DNA of 64,000 bases from Aulostomus chinensis (Eukaryota; Chordata; Actinopteri; Syngnathiformes; Aulostomidae). Shown here piece by piece: positions 1 to 12,224 of the stretch. The DNA is taken from positions 2,735,501-2,799,500 of the forward strand of contig JBBMOA010000017.1 of assembly GCA_037954235.1 (NCBI GenBank), read 5' to 3'. The stretch's first letter is position 1; each line of letters begins with the position of its first letter. The notes beneath the pieces were generated by a model. It saw only the letters and a list, made by a program, of their open reading frames with translations. It ran no database searches and was not told where the DNA came from. Both the position numbers and the translations under genes were made by a program.

Positions 1-1327
1 TCCTGCACCAGTCTATGGAGGCTCGGCTATAAGAAGCGCCCGACACTCAAATGTGTGTCATGGAGTGTCTTTGTAGTAGCAGGCTGTCTTTGAAAATACT
101 ACTTAATGACTGGTAATTATCCATTATTTTCATAGTGCAGGTGACCTTTGCCTTGTGGCTGATAGCCCAAGTAGACGTTTAAGGGGACGGGTGCGGCCAT
201 CGAGCGCTCTGCCAGCGTGGTGATAGGGTGGGTCCCGTATCAGTAGGTGAGAATGTGCTTCATGTGGCTCACTTCAAGACCTGCTGCTGATTCCATCTGT
301 GCATTTCCTGCATTGAGGAAAATATTTCTTGTGAAAAGGGAGCTGAGCCGCAGGCGTCTGATCCTTCCCGTCCTGGTGAAGGCTGGAATTGTCTGGCTGG
401 AGCACAAAGACCCCTTGTGTGGCTGTGACCAGTAAAAGGGGCGTTCTGTCACTGCAGTGAAGCCTCAGCCGGGTCCCGAAAGCTCTGTTTATGTTTGCCC
501 GTTCTCTGGTTTCCCATTGGCAACACTTGCGCCTTTGTGTTTTTCTCTCAACAGAAATGTTCCTTTTGAAGTAACTGCTGCTCGTCTAACAAGGACAGAA
601 AAACTTGGTCGTGTATGTTGTGCTTTGAGAATTCCCACTACTAAAGTGGACAAAGCACACTACCGCAGAACTTGAGCTAATCATTACTCCTCTCCCAGTG
701 AAAGGCTTTCAGTCAGCTTCACTTGAGTATCAGTACCCGAGTACTTGCTTTTAAAAGTATTTTAAACAGGTAAAAAATGGACACTACTGGGGTTTGTGTA
801 CACTGCCGCTGTTCTAATGAAACACATTTTCTGGTGCACTGACGTGCAAATGAAACCTGAAGAATGCTGAAATAATCAATTAGAACCCGACTGCAGAGGT
901 GTTATTCAGTGTGAGAAGTCTGCTTTGATAAATAGTTTATGTGAAGTATTTGTGATGTCACAAATACTTGTGGGTGTGCAACTTAAACTCGGGTTTAAAC
1001 TGAGTTTCCTTCTCTGAGCAGATGAATGTGGAAGCAGCGTTCTGGTGTTGAACTTCATGCTGCGCAGAGAAGATCAAAGTTAATTCACAGCAAAGCACAT
1101 CATCAGTGAAGGACATTGAGGGTTTTAAGTACCAACGGAAAGCCTGTTGACAGCACAAATACCAAGCGTTCATGGTGGAACCTCGTCTTTCCTTTTTTTT
1201 TGGAGGATTTGAACTTTGTCTTTCGAACATCGGCATTACACGTTATCTGTATTTGTCACAGAACACACACGCAGCATTGTTTGCGATGCGGTTTCCTGTT
1301 TTGACTCTAAAGCTGACACTGTTCCAG
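1..1327. other. Intron or upstream sequence of slc39a14-like gene
   Basis: No exon could be supported here. The sequence just before 1328 ends in a splice acceptor (AG at 1326-1327), so at least the right part should be an intron of the zinc transporter gene. The transporter's earlier exons (signal peptide, N-terminal domain, first membrane helices) are not visible and probably lie left of the window. Short ORFs in this stretch have no recognisable similarity. Confidence 0.5.
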
Positions 1328-4300
1328 GAGATCCAGGTGTCTGATGGCATGTGCCTCTGGCTGCGAGGGACACGTGTCACCAACATCAAGACGGTGGCGT
1401 GGATGATCACGCTGAGCGACGCGCTGCACAACTTCATCGACGGCCTAGCTATCGGAGCGTCGTTCACGGTATCGGTGCTGACGGGGTTCAGTACGTCCAC
1501 TGCCATCGTGTGTGAGGAGTTCCCCCATGAGCTGGGTGAGTCTTCACCCCCCCACCCCACGAAGCCCCTGGTGGGACAGTCTGTTATTCAAACACCTACA
1601 ACCCAGAGTCTTCAAAAAACGTCCACGTATTTCAATTTGAAGGAACGGCAGAGCACCAACTTATCTTGGCTGAATCTATGCCCACATCACATAAATCAGA
1701 ATCAGAATCAGAATGAGTTTTATTGGCCAAGTTTGTTCACAACATACAAGGAATGTGACTCCGGCAGTTTGTGTCACTCATGGAATGAGCAGAAGAAACA
1801 TAAACATAGCATGAACATAGCTGGTACAAGCTGCGTTTGAGGTACTGGGGAAACTGGGAGGGATAACTGTCGGTCCGTGATGTTTACTGACATCTAGTGA
1901 CAAGCTGCAGAATTGCATCTCTGTATGTCTGAGGTTGATTTCCGCCGTCCACGGCTGCAGGTGTGTCTGATGTAGATCCGCCATTGTTCAGGTTGCTCTT
2001 TTGAGCAGAGTTCCGTTCATAACAAGAAGTCAAGTCAGCTTGACTGACGCTTGACCGACCTGCCTTACAGGGTAGAGAGCTGGTGTTGCCTGACAGACTG
2101 ACAACACAACAGTCCCGAATACAACACAGTTATAATAGTAACGTCTGTGAATAAAACACAGCACTCAATATTACACAACTCACATACGTAAACAGACCAA
2201 GCTTCTGTTGGGATGAAGCTCACAGAGATGCTAGCTAGCAAATCCCAACTGAGGGAAGCTGCCAGCTCAACACACTGACGCCTACATCAGGTGACTTTAT
2301 CCATGATTTGAAACTAACTAATTGTTTTATGCTGACAGCACAACGTTGATAGTGTCAGACGTGGCTCAATAAAAGAAAAATAGAAAATACATTGAAAGAG
2401 TAGGAACACCTGCGGGATGAGGTACCATGACGTAGCACTTGAAGCGCAGAGAAACTCCGAATGAATCGTTGGTCTGAACAACCCTCTCCAGTGAGGCGGG
2501 TTTCATCGGTCCCCTGTCTGTGGCTCCAAGCGACAAAAACAAGCTGAATGTGCCGAACTGAAAACAGATTTTTCACTTCTGAGTTCAGAGACTGATGTGG
2601 GAACAACGTGGCCGCTGTGAGCGAGAAGCCTGCGTCTCGTTAGGAGGCGGAGCGAGTAACGACCTCAGACGGTTCACTGAGCGATGCTCCATTAGTGGCC
2701 TCCTTAACGCCAGGAGGGCACATCTCTTTGACCAGCCAGAGAAACCAGCAGATCCTCTGGTGTGTCTGAGGAAGCCAGACCACGTTTGATGTGGGATTTT
2801 GGAGAAAAGGACGAAATTAGACATCTTCTTTCTGTTACTTAGGGATTATGAAAGACTTCAACTTCACATCAGAAAAGGAACTTTTTCTCTTCTTATCTGG
2901 AAAGCTTGTGGAAAAAGGAAAAACTACTGTGTACATTTGACCTCCTGCATACATTTCTGTGCACGTCTTATTTACTGAGCACACAATCCAGATTCGTTGT
3001 TGTTTACAAGCCCGCGCAGAGTTCACGACGCTCTGATAAACAATAAATCAGATTTCTTCTGGCATGTGCAGGTGACTTTGTGATCCTGCTAAATGCCGGC
3101 ATGAGCGTCCCACAGGCCGTCTTCTTCAACCTGCTGTCAGCCGTGTCCTGTTACATCGGCCTCGTGTTCGGCATCCTGCTCGGGAGCAACTTTGCCCCCA
3201 ATGCAATCTTTGCCATCGCTGGAGGAATGTTCCTGTACATTGCACTGGCAGACATGGTGAGTTACGTGAGGATGACAAACAAGTCCAAACTGCTTGTGCG
3301 TTCCCATGAATCTCTTGTTCAGTGTTTTCCTGTGAGTGAGAGCGACATAAATGGATGAATGAAAACTTCAAATGCCTTGGTTTCATGTTTTTCTCCTTAA
3401 TTTTGCCTTCCTTCATTTAGAGACCATGTTTCAAGACAGCAAATGATGTTTAGCCTGAAGTAAAAAGTGTTGGATCATAAGACTCTGGCAGTATTGCACC
3501 ATGTTGTTGTTTGGCAGCTGGCCGACGACATCAAGCAGTAGAAGCTGACATTCAGAGACTCTTTGCAGAGCTCCTGCTCTGTTTCCTCTCCAGTCGCGCA
3601 TCCTCAACAAGGCTCTAAACTCTTCTCCAAGGCGTGGAGCTGAGTTATAAAACAGCCATCTTCCATACAGACTGACCGTTCTGAATGAAGGAACACATCT
3701 CCCACTGCAGCAGTGTCACACACTGATGTGTACTTTATATTGCTTGGTTGGAAACTATTTTTTTGTTTTTGTCTTCTTGCTGTATTTGGTTACAGTTTGA
3801 AAAATGCGACGTCAAACCCTTGTTTTACAACCCACTTCAAGTCTTATAATTGTCTTTTGTGTGAGGACACACATCAGCTCTTTTGGGATGTGCGGTCATT
3901 CTCCATGCTCCCCTGAACCAGACAAGCAGATAGATGCACTCCTCTCACCAGGGAGCTGAGACCCTCTAAGGACCAGCTGGTTGCTACTTAGCTTAGCATA
4001 ATGAATGGTAGTAGATGGGAAGTGTTAGCATACCTCAGGCTCTCCCGCTCACCCTCCAAATACTGTTGATACAAATACTGTTTGTGCACTTTTCAGCAGA
4101 TGAGTTACAGGGGAGCAAATAAGAGACCAGTCAACGGCGTCACTCTGCTGAGGTGCCCGTTGAACATTGACGAGTTTATCTGATTGTCATTCCTCCTCTC
4201 AGTTCCCAGAGATGGACTCCATTGCGAGGGAGCAGCGGCGAGCCTCCGACAAGCTCATCTTCTTCCTGATCCAGAATGCGGGGCTGCTGACTGGGTTCGC

Positions 4301-4349
4301 CATCATCCTGCTGATCACCATGTTTGCGGGCCAGATCAACCTGGGCTAG
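1328..4349 (+). CDS. slc39a14: ZIP8/ZIP14-type metal-ion transporter, C-terminal exons (partial)
   Basis: Three coding exons, 1328-1535, 3072-3256 and 4203-4349 (TAG at 4347-4349), join in phase with GT-AG introns. The product is the C-terminal half of a ZIP (SLC39) importer, which moves Zn2+ and in this subfamily also Mn2+, Fe2+ and Cd2+ into the cytosol across plasma or endosomal membranes. Exon 1 carries the helix IV metal motif SDALHNFIDG and helix V EEFPHELG, completed by exon 2. The first E in place of the usual H (EExPHE) is the signature of ZIP8 and ZIP14 only. Exon 2 gives helices VI-VII and exon 3 the last helix, ending near AGQINLG. Parts resemble ZIP14 (ASFTVSV, terminal GQI.xG) and parts ZIP8 (NFAPN.IFA), so the paralogue choice is uncertain and the symbol is a best guess. 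The 5' exons are off the left edge. Confidence 0.85.
1690..1770. repeat. Dispersed fish repeat fragment (AATCAG)n with flank
   Basis: A short AATCAG run followed by sequence reading 'gagttttattggccaagt' and 'caaggaatgtgactccgg' resembles a dispersed element I recall as common in fish genomes. It lies in the transporter intron. The family was not verified and the boundaries are approximate. Confidence 0.3.
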
Positions 4350-5940
4350 GGGAGAGCGCTGCACGGGAGCGACGCCGTAGCGTCAAGCTGCTTCTGTTTC
4401 TGCTCATCGTGAGCTGAGCAGGAGAGTGAATGTAAAGAGTAATGTTTCGTACAAACCAAACCAAATGTGTAATAATGCTTGTACAACAGGACTATCACTT
4501 TAGAGGAACGTTGACTCCATAAAAAGGGAAATCTTTGCAATCATTTGAGTCATGAACTCTAGTCAGATTTGTTTTAAGGAGACATTAAATTATTTTTCCA
4601 GTCTTCATATTTTTGTTTAATACTCCGCTTTTATTCTATTCTTTTATTCTCATTGGTGCTGTACTGTAAACAACTGCGTTGTTATGGCTACAGTTGGTTT
4701 GACCTCTGGATCTCCTGACCTTCTCTGTCTGTTTATTGAGGTTGTAAAGTGTTTTGTTGCCTTTGTGGTAACACGCTCTCAACAATAGAGGTACCGGTGT
4801 GGACTTGAAACTTGTTGGGGCACAACTGTATGTCCTTCAGTACCTTTGTTGCCCTCCTGCGAGTCTAAAGGTGCCCTTCTGTCCTCTTGAAGTCCAATGG
4901 TGTACTTGTGAGGTAACAGACGTACTTTGAGGGAACGGTTCTTCTTTTATTACATGTATTTTCCTGTCTGCATAAATTCAGACTCTGATAAGAGTTTGAT
5001 TAAACTTGTGGGGTTTCTCCTTCCCATGATGCTCCACTTTCTAGGTACGTGACAAAAAAAAACCTCTACCATGACCTCAAGTGACCAGAGGACCTTTGTA
5101 GCATATTCAGATTCATACAAGTTAAATAAATGGAACATCTTCAACACCAAAGATTATCGATCAGCATTTTCAAAGTACGCAAATGAACCAGTAATATTTT
5201 TTTGAATTCTTGTATCTGTTGTTAAATTGTGTGTGTTTTGTACAACCCACTTTTATGATTGTTAGAAAAACAGCTTGTCTTTTATTTTTGATTCCATTGA
5301 AGTTTTATTTCCAAATGAAAAGGTGTGGTAAGATGTGTTGTGTGGATATCCTGTTTTATAAATTGTTGAATTCTAAATAGGTTGCCAACCAGAGACTGCA
5401 GCTCTAGACTGGACCACTGGGGGGGCACAAAGACTCTAATGAGAACAGAAATGCCAGAAATATTTCTGCTTATTAAATGTTGATTTAGACGCTCCATGTG
5501 TCTTTTTTTTTAATAATCTCCCTTTTGAATCTCTAAAAACGTCTTTAATGTAAAACAGATGATGCTGGGAAAGGTTGAAGGGTCACATGTGAGAACGAAC
5601 ACCGTGTGTGCAAGAATAAGTTTAAGATTGACAGTGTTTAATACGTGCCTTGGTAGGTGCTGATTTCATAACAAAGTCGTCTGAGGTCAGCGAGTAGCAG
5701 CCAATCGCTATCAAGCGGGAAGTCGACGGGGCTGCGTTCAGGGACACCCAAAAGCCCGCATTTTTTTCTATCAATAGTGAAACGAAGCGCAGCCGAGCCT
5801 TCACATCAGCCTTATTAGCGTCGTTACAAACTACATACACGTAAATGTCTAACAGTCGCTATATTTCATATTCTGATCCAATTAAAAACTTAAAAAATGT
5901 TACATGTAAAGAAAAATCTCCCAGCGCACTAACCCGTAGA
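4350..5940 (+). other. 3' UTR and downstream region of the ZIP transporter gene
   Basis: After the stop codon the sequence is AT-rich and non-coding, as expected of a 3' UTR. An AATAAA hexamer at 5125-5130 is a plausible polyadenylation signal. A second AT-rich stretch to about 5.9 kb shows no supported gene. The exact 3' end cannot be fixed without transcript data. Confidence 0.45.
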
Positions 5941-6299
5941 GGTTTATCCTACTTCCGCGATAGCTCCTGAATCCACGACCGCGGAGCCAGGGAAATGAGA
6001 ACTGACATGAACGGACTGTGACCTCATGTAACTTTTGAGGATTCGCGCATTGACTTCAGCCTCGGAGGTCGGAACAGGTTTGTTGTGTTGATTTAGCCGT
6101 CAGCGCTGTGGGGGGTCCGAGCAGAGCTAAGAACCCAGCAGAAGCAGCTCTGAGAGGCTAACCACTGCTAGCATGCAGCCAGTCCCCGCTCCTGACCTGT
6201 AATCTGTTGGTTTGCGTCTTCGCTCTGGTTGCAGGAGAAGTGAAGGTGAATGTTTGATGTCAAGGTGCACGGTGAGAGTTGGGGTTTACCTCTAGCATC

Positions 6300-6417
6300 T
6301 CGTCCAGGGTGAACCCCGCTGTACCCCCTCTCGCCCGATGTCAGCTGGGATAGGCTCAAAGGCTCCAGCCCCCCCGCGACCCTCAGGATAAGCGGTATCG
6401 AAAATAGACGGATGGGT
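6300..6417. repeat. Degenerate SINE 3'-end fragment
   Basis: The stretch reads like the 3' half of a fish tRNA-derived SINE: a 'gtccagggtgaaccccgc' block, then 'gatgtcagctgggataggctc', then 'gcgaccctcaggataagcgg' and a short terminal GATGG. It is related to, but more decayed than, the four SINE copies elsewhere in the window. No tRNA-like head is present. Confidence 0.55.
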
Positions 6418-7241
6418 GTTCCGCTAGCATGGCTAACGGAAAAGATCTCTAACAGGGTTCGCGTGACCTGTTGAGTTCAGGGGTCTCAGGGGAAACCTGC
6501 GGGGTTGCCTCGTCTGAGTCGGAGCTCCTGCCTCCTGGCTCGTGTCTCATGACTACGGTGTCGATGCTCCTGCACACTGCATGAGCGCGTGTAATGACAC
6601 ATTGGATCCAATGAGATCCGCAAAAGTGATAAATTGAAAAAAAAAATCTTTTCAAGAATGATGAAGCCTGATAGGTTTATTAGGTTTTTTAAAAACACCA
6701 ATCAAGATGGAAGATGCATTGATAATTTAGTCGGTTCCCGTTTAAACCAGAGATATTGATCGGAGTATCAAATGAGGCATATTTCCTCAAGCGTCTACAT
6801 CAAAATAAAAGCTCAGAAAATAAAAATGAAATGAAACGATTAATGAAGACATGCATTTTTATACCAAGGCCTCCGCCCCATCCAGGAAACCCTCACGTTC
6901 CTTTGTTCAAGTTGTAATAATCTCGTAAGAATCCCTCTCGGTGTATGTCAGATATTGATATAGTTTATGAGTATTTTACTGTTCAGACCAACTCTATCAT
7001 CCAAACCAAGTCATCTAATAAGTCCTGAGTCGTGTGGCAGCAGACGTTTCTGTTGGTCGTGGATGCGCCTGGCCCAGGCAGGGGTCTGGGGCTGAATGCT
7101 GACATGAGGGAAGAAGAAAGGTCAGATAATCAGATATTCAGCTGCTGATAGGCTTGAAAACGCTGCGATGCTGGGAGGGACAGTGATTGACAGCCTGTTC
7201 TGATCCTTTGATCTCCTGTTGATGTTAAAGCAGAGCTGAGG

Positions 7242-7910
7242 ATGGCGAGTGTTACGATCCGGGCCTATCGGAAGGATGACGACGAGGCTGTGAAGGAGAT
7301 CTTCACGCTGGGGATGAGCGAGCACGTGCCTTCGTCCTTCGTGCATGTTCTGAAACAACCTCTGACCCAGATGGTGCTCATGTGCGTGTTCTGCGCCCTC
7401 ATGACCAGCTCCAAGTCCTTCCTGCTGCCCATCCTGGCCGTCACCCTCCTCCTGGCCGGGGCCCGGCAGCTCGTCGTTCACTTGTTCAACAGATACATCG
7501 AGACCTCCCTCAAGAAGGACCTCAACAGCATCAGTGAGACGTACCTGAAGCAGAAGGACGCCTGTTTTTGGGTGGCGGAGGTCGAGGGCCGGGTGGTGGG
7601 CACAGTGGCGTGCCTTCCTGCAGAAAATGCACCTGAGTGCTTGGAGCTGAAACGCTTGTCTGTACGCCGTAGCCACCGCGGGATGGGCATCGCTAAGGCT
7701 CTCTGTCGGACCGTAGCGGAGTTCACCGGTGCCAGAGGTTATGCAGCTGTTACACTGGTCACCTCCGTGGTCCAGACAGATGCGTGCAGGCTGTACGAGC
7801 ACCTGGGCTATGAGAAGATAAGAGAGTTTGTTGTTCCTGAGTTGGTGGCCAGGATCACCAACTTCACGCTGGTGGAGTACAGACTGTATCTGCGGACAGA
7901 TGCTGACTAA
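7242..7910 (+). CDS. nat8: NAT8-family (camello-like) N-acetyltransferase
   Basis: A single-exon CDS of 222 aa. NAT8-family enzymes are ER/Golgi membrane GNAT acetyltransferases; known members acetylate cysteine S-conjugates (mercapturate pathway) or protein lysines using acetyl-CoA. Residues 1-43 begin the GNAT fold (VTIRAYRKDDD). Residues about 44-82 form the hydrophobic membrane hairpin typical of the family. Residues 108-195 are the catalytic GNAT part: W110-V-A-E, then the acetyl-CoA loop SHRGMGIAKAL (144-154), where the family often has Q or R at the position of S144, and LYEHLGY (184-190). The ATG has G at +4, and an acceptor CAG at 7231-7233 suggests an upstream non-coding exon, as in other NAT8 genes. 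An AATAAA lies at 8141-8146. In humans NAT8 neighbours ALMS1; here it is separated from alms1 by dctn1. The longer antisense ORF is a shadow. Substrate unknown. Confidence 0.9.
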   Translation: MASVTIRAYRKDDDEAVKEIFTLGMSEHVPSSFVHVLKQPLTQMVLMCVFCALMTSSKSFLLPILAVTLLLAGARQLVVHLFNRYIETSLKKDLNSISETYLKQKDACFWVAEVEGRVVGTVACLPAENAPECLELKRLSVRRSHRGMGIAKALCRTVAEFTGARGYAAVTLVTSVVQTDACRLYEHLGYEKIREFVVPELVARITNFTLVEYRLYLRTDAD

Positions 7911-8140
7911 CTGGAATCTGTCGTCCATCCAAAGAAGCTTCTGAGTTCAGAGTTTCTCAGCATGTATTGCTCAGGGACAGACACACTTAGGATTCGGACC
8001 ACATATCTCACTTCTTTTTTCCACATTTATTGTCAAATGAATGCAATTTGGAGGGAAGAAAGCGTTAATTGTCATGTTCTTTCTCTTTGAAACCGTGTTG
8101 CTTTGACTGTTTTCAGCCGTGTCATTTCTCCCGAATACTG

Positions 8141-8146
8141 AATAAA
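8141..8146 (+). other. Polyadenylation signal AATAAA of nat8-like gene
   Basis: A canonical hexamer 231 bp after the nat8 stop codon on the same strand. Assigned by position only. Confidence 0.5.
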
Positions 8147-8849
8147 TGCACAGACCCGACCTCCTCCTCTCATTTCTGTCGTTTATCACCAGCAGCAGTC
8201 GTGTCCCCGTCATCTCTCACCGTTCCCAGCCTTTTCCCTGACAGCTTTATTTTTAAAACATGACCTGAGTGTACAAATCATCCATTCTTAACTGTGATAT
8301 ATTTTTTAAACTATTCTCAAACTTTATGCCTCACACGATTGTGCGCTGACACAGTCGACTCTTGAAAGTAAAGTGCACTTGATCTAAAAATACACCCAGA
8401 CTGGGTTCCTGTTTTATGCAGGCGCCTCTGAATCCTCCTGTCATGTGGAGGTTGTGATTTTGTTCCAGCTGTACATGCGACTTCGGTTTTAGTCCATCAG
8501 GGATTTGTCTTTCATTGCACTTTCCCTTCTGAAGAGGATTTAATTTGATTGTTTTTTCCCCCCACTGCTGCTCCATGTCTAAAATGATGGTATTTTTTAT
8601 TTATACATAAATAAACTGTAATGCAGTGCGCAATATTTGATCTTTAAACATACGGTCATATGACCAATGATAAACAGCTACATTTGGGAAAAAAAGACAT
8701 TGCATCCTTTTCAGGAATTTCCCTTTTTATTAAAGTGTTTCTCAATGAGCTTGTAAAATTTGAAAAAAAGAAACAAACATGTCAGACTTATTAAAATCAC
8801 ATCTCCACGTCCACACACTTCATCTCTCTATTAGAACCAGCAAGTACAG

Positions 8850-9018
8850 CAGAGAGCAGTGTGACCACATTCCCGGGCTCCTCGGTTCTGTTGAGCCGGC
8901 CGGGACAGGCAGCAGCTCGGACACCTCGAGGAGGATGTGTCCGCTCAGACCTCCGTGGATGGATGGAGCTCGTGAGCAGCGAAGCTGAACGGTTAGCCGG
9001 ACTTTTGGATAAAACCAG
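8850..9018 (+). promoter_or_regulatory. Possible 5' non-coding first exon / promoter (dctn1 side)
   Basis: A relatively GC-rich stretch ends in a good splice donor (CCAG|GTAAGA, junction at 9018/9019). It contains no convincing CDS. Its place upstream of dctn1 on the same strand fits a 5' UTR exon of that gene, but no transcript evidence is available and it could belong to an unrelated transcript. Confidence 0.3.
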
Positions 9019-9149
9019 GTAAGATTTAGCAACCTCTCGCCGTTTAGAGGGAAGGTTTGGATTCAAGTCCCAGTCAAACACACCTGCTTGAATGTGTTAT
9101 GCGCTTTTATTGTTAAACGTCTTCCAGCGGGAAGGGTTTCGTTGCGAGC

Positions 9150-9269
9150 CTAGCAGCAAGTGTTGCTAGCAGCAAGTGTTGCTAGCAGCAAGTGTTGCTA
9201 GCAGCAAGTGTTGCTAGCAGCAAGTGTTGCTAGCAGCAAGTGTTGCTAGCAGCAAGTGTTGCTAGCAGC
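9150..9269. repeat. 16-bp tandem repeat, seven copies
   Basis: The unit CTAGCAGCAAGTGTTG is repeated seven times without a mismatch (9150-9261), followed by a partial eighth copy. It is a young minisatellite between nat8 and the first coding exon of dctn1. Confidence 0.9.
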
Positions 9270-9699
9270 TGGTGAGGGAGTGTCCGCCTGACAGCTCCCA
9301 TCAACCAAAATCACATGCTCAAGTGTTTACGTGAACAGCTGCAAACCTTAGAACAAAGCTCGATTCTCTTAATCCGGGAGATTCACGTCGATTTAATGAG
9401 CTTTAACCGGTAATGATGGAGGTTCGTGAGGATCCGGAGAGCCCCTTTTAACGGGATAATTAAATCAACAAGGCTTTCCCCTCAAATGCAATAATCTCAA
9501 TAATCTCCAGCCCACATTGTTTCTTTAAGGCTAGTTTTACATCTCGTGAGGTTAATCGGTCGGGATTAAATGTCATGTCAGGCTACCACAACACCCGGGC
9601 TGTGCCTTATTTTGACCTGACATAAAAGTCACAACACTGGTGTTCTTCAGCCAGTAGTCTCGGGTTTTTCTAGTAACCTCGCTCTTAATGTGGACCAAA

Positions 9700-9850
9700 G
9701 GAGTCGTTGAGGGGGCCCGGTGCGCGTGGAGCGGCGGTTGCCCGCATCCGAGCCCGACAGATGGCGACCCCCGTCCCCTCAGCCGCCGCCGCTCGCAGCA
9801 ACAGCACCAGTGACCGGTCAGTCGCTCCTAGCACCGGTTCCGATGCAAGT
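9700..9850 (+). promoter_or_regulatory. GC-rich island with exon-like ORF (MATPVPSAAAARS...)
   Basis: This is a CpG-rich patch in AT-rich surroundings. It holds ATG at 9761-9763 in a good context, an Ala/Ser-rich reading frame, and a potential donor (ACCG|GTCAGT) in 'agtgaccggtcagtc'. It looks like a 5' exon and CpG promoter. Splicing this donor to the CAP-Gly exon of dctn1 would not keep its reading frame, so it would act only as a leader (translation then starting at the internal Met of the CAP-Gly exon) or belong to another transcript. Assignment is open. Confidence 0.3.
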
Positions 9851-9899
9851 CACACACTTGGTTCAGAAAGAAAAATCAACAAGAAACGCTCTTAACCAC

Positions 9900-10740
9900 G
9901 AATGACGTCATCTTCCTGAATGTATGACACAATAATTACACCTGAATGTCATCACCTGACACGGTAAATGTTCTCATCCTCCTCCAGTCTTCATCTACTG
10001 ATTCATAAAATATGAACTAAATGTGACAAATCCACGCAGCAAAATCACCAGATTGCCTGCTGTGTCCAACCAGCAACCTAGAAGTGTATTTTTACGGTGG
10101 AAGAACTCACAATAGTGACACAAGCTGCTGTAACCCTGGGGTTTGATGATCTGTAAACCGCATATCTGCTTTTTAAAACATCAACAACTAATTAATGAGA
10201 ACGACCGAAACAAAAGCGCTTTCCTGTTTTCTGGTGATGACGTTGTTTAAACAGTCATTGCATATATTAATCAATAATAATACTAATTATTATTATTATA
10301 TCCTGGATTAAAATAAGACCTTTCAAGACACCCGAGGAAGATTATTTATAGTGTACATCATTTATTATCACGGCGTATGATAAAATTTGTATTCAATGAC
10401 AAATACAGTTGTGATTTAGAAATTAAATCAGATGACTTATTGGTGCATATTGAATTTGGTCAAATTGTGGTATTGTACTGTGGATAAAAACTTACAAAAA
10501 ATGAAATGAACTCAGTTATCTGGCATGTTACAATACATAGCAGCATGAGACATACTGTATATCCAGTACAGTTTTAAATAAATGCCTCTGAATATTACAA
10601 TTACTGCTCCGCCCTAGTGGTACTGTAGTAGTACTTGAGATGTTTCCGACATTATAATTATTGTATTTCAGTATTTATGCCTTAAAACTGCTGAAAGTGT
10701 TGTTCATCCTTTTAATGATGAAGGAGAAAATTGATTCATT
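9900..10740. other. AT-rich intergenic DNA, no gene seen
   Basis: The sequence is rich in A and T with scattered stop codons in all frames. No splice-paired exon, RNA gene or clear repeat was recognised. Confidence 0.5.
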
Positions 10741-10744
10741 CCAG

Positions 10745-11123
10745 GTACAATATCCATCCATCCATTGTCCTCCGCTTATTCCTACATTGAGGGTCGCGGG
10801 GGGGTGGAGCCTATCCTAGCGTCAACGGGCGAGAGGCGGGGTTCAAATTTCCAGTCCATGGCAGGGCCAACACATAGAGACAGACAACCATTGGCTCTCC
10901 CAGCCACGCCTACGGTCAATTTAGAGTCTGGATTAACCTGGTCCCTCTTGATGTCTTTGGACTGTGGAGGAAGCTGGAGTACCAGAGAGAACCCAGCAGG
11001 AACAGGGAGAACATGGAGACTCACACAGAAAGACCCCGTGCTGCAGCCGGGGCTCCACCCACAACCTTCTTGATGGGGGCCACAGTGAGGACCACTGCAC
11101 CAACGTGCAGCCTTGTACAATAT
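10745..11123 (-). mobile_element. tRNA-derived SINE, copy 1 (reverse orientation)
   Basis: The element reads 3' to 5' on the + strand: a (CCAT)n tail near 10754, a conserved body ('caacacatagagacagacaa', 'cggtcaatttagagtctgg'), and the degenerate tRNA-like head near 11090. It is flanked by a perfect 9-bp target-site duplication, GTACAATAT, at 10745-10753 and 11115-11123. The body is nearly identical to the copies at 16.8, 26.7 and 61.3 kb. Confidence 0.85.
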
Positions 11124-12224
11124 TTATAATTAAAAAATACAGAGATAATATCTGAAATTTGTCTACATTTGCAAAAAAAAAGTGAAATGTTGCTTGAATT
11201 TATGTTTGAAGTACACACTCATCCACCTCAGGATTTTGGATTTATGGCTGATATCTGATACGCTGCTATTTAATTGAAGCGGTTCGCTGATATTGATGCC
11301 AACGTGATCCGTACAAAAACAGGTTTATATGATATTTGCTTCCTGAAAAAACATCGTAATGTTAGGAATATTTTAATTTATTTTCAAAAATTTGGAAAAG
11401 CCCATGAATTACGTATTTACTGCAGTACTTCATCATAAATGAAAGACGGTGGACAAAGAAGAGGCTGGGCTGATATGACTATGAATAAAATGATAATAAA
11501 TGGACATTTAAAATGACCAGTATCTGCTGACAGCAATGACACACCATAATTATTGTGCATTGCCAGATATTTGGTTTACAATGTTGAAGTTTTTTGCAGA
11601 TATACACAATACTTTACATCTGATAAGGACAGTAGCTGACATGTAACAACTTCCATGTTTTTATGATATTTACATTTGGTAATGTACTGAAAAATAGTAA
11701 AATCTTATTTCTGCCACATTATTTGAGGAACAAATTAGGAAAGTCAGGCAAATCTTGGCTGATGTACATATCGGGCCAGTAAGGGTAGATTATTGCCAAT
11801 ATCTGCCCATGGCAGACATGAGAATACTGCAGTACTTGTATTTATTTCATTATGTAAAATACACAAAACAGTAACAAGTAGCCTAATTAGTCGAGAGCAA
11901 AAAGAGCAGATTCAGGGATGAACTGATCATCAGGAAGCCCTCTGTCCCTGCTGATGTAGCTAAGAAGAGCTCTCAGTGACATGCTGATGTTACCTGGGTG
12001 AGGTACGGCGCTGCAGTCGCAGCGTCAGCCCTTCACTCAGCTGGAACTCTGCTGCTCCAGCGCTGGATTATATATCAGATTATATCAGATATTCCTGCTT
12101 GGGATTCCTGCCAGCCTCCAGGAGGTTGCCATGTTTGTCTTTACCTTGTGTAGAGAGATTCTCCTCCACCGGGTGTAGATGTTCGTCCTGAGAATCCCAG
12201 CGAGTCACCTCTGCTGCTGCAGCA

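Noticed and set aside
7122..7928. 268-codon ORF on the minus strand over the nat8 gene
   Set aside because: It is antisense to a clear GNAT enzyme and has no recognisable similarity; its length comes from the codon bias of the sense gene.
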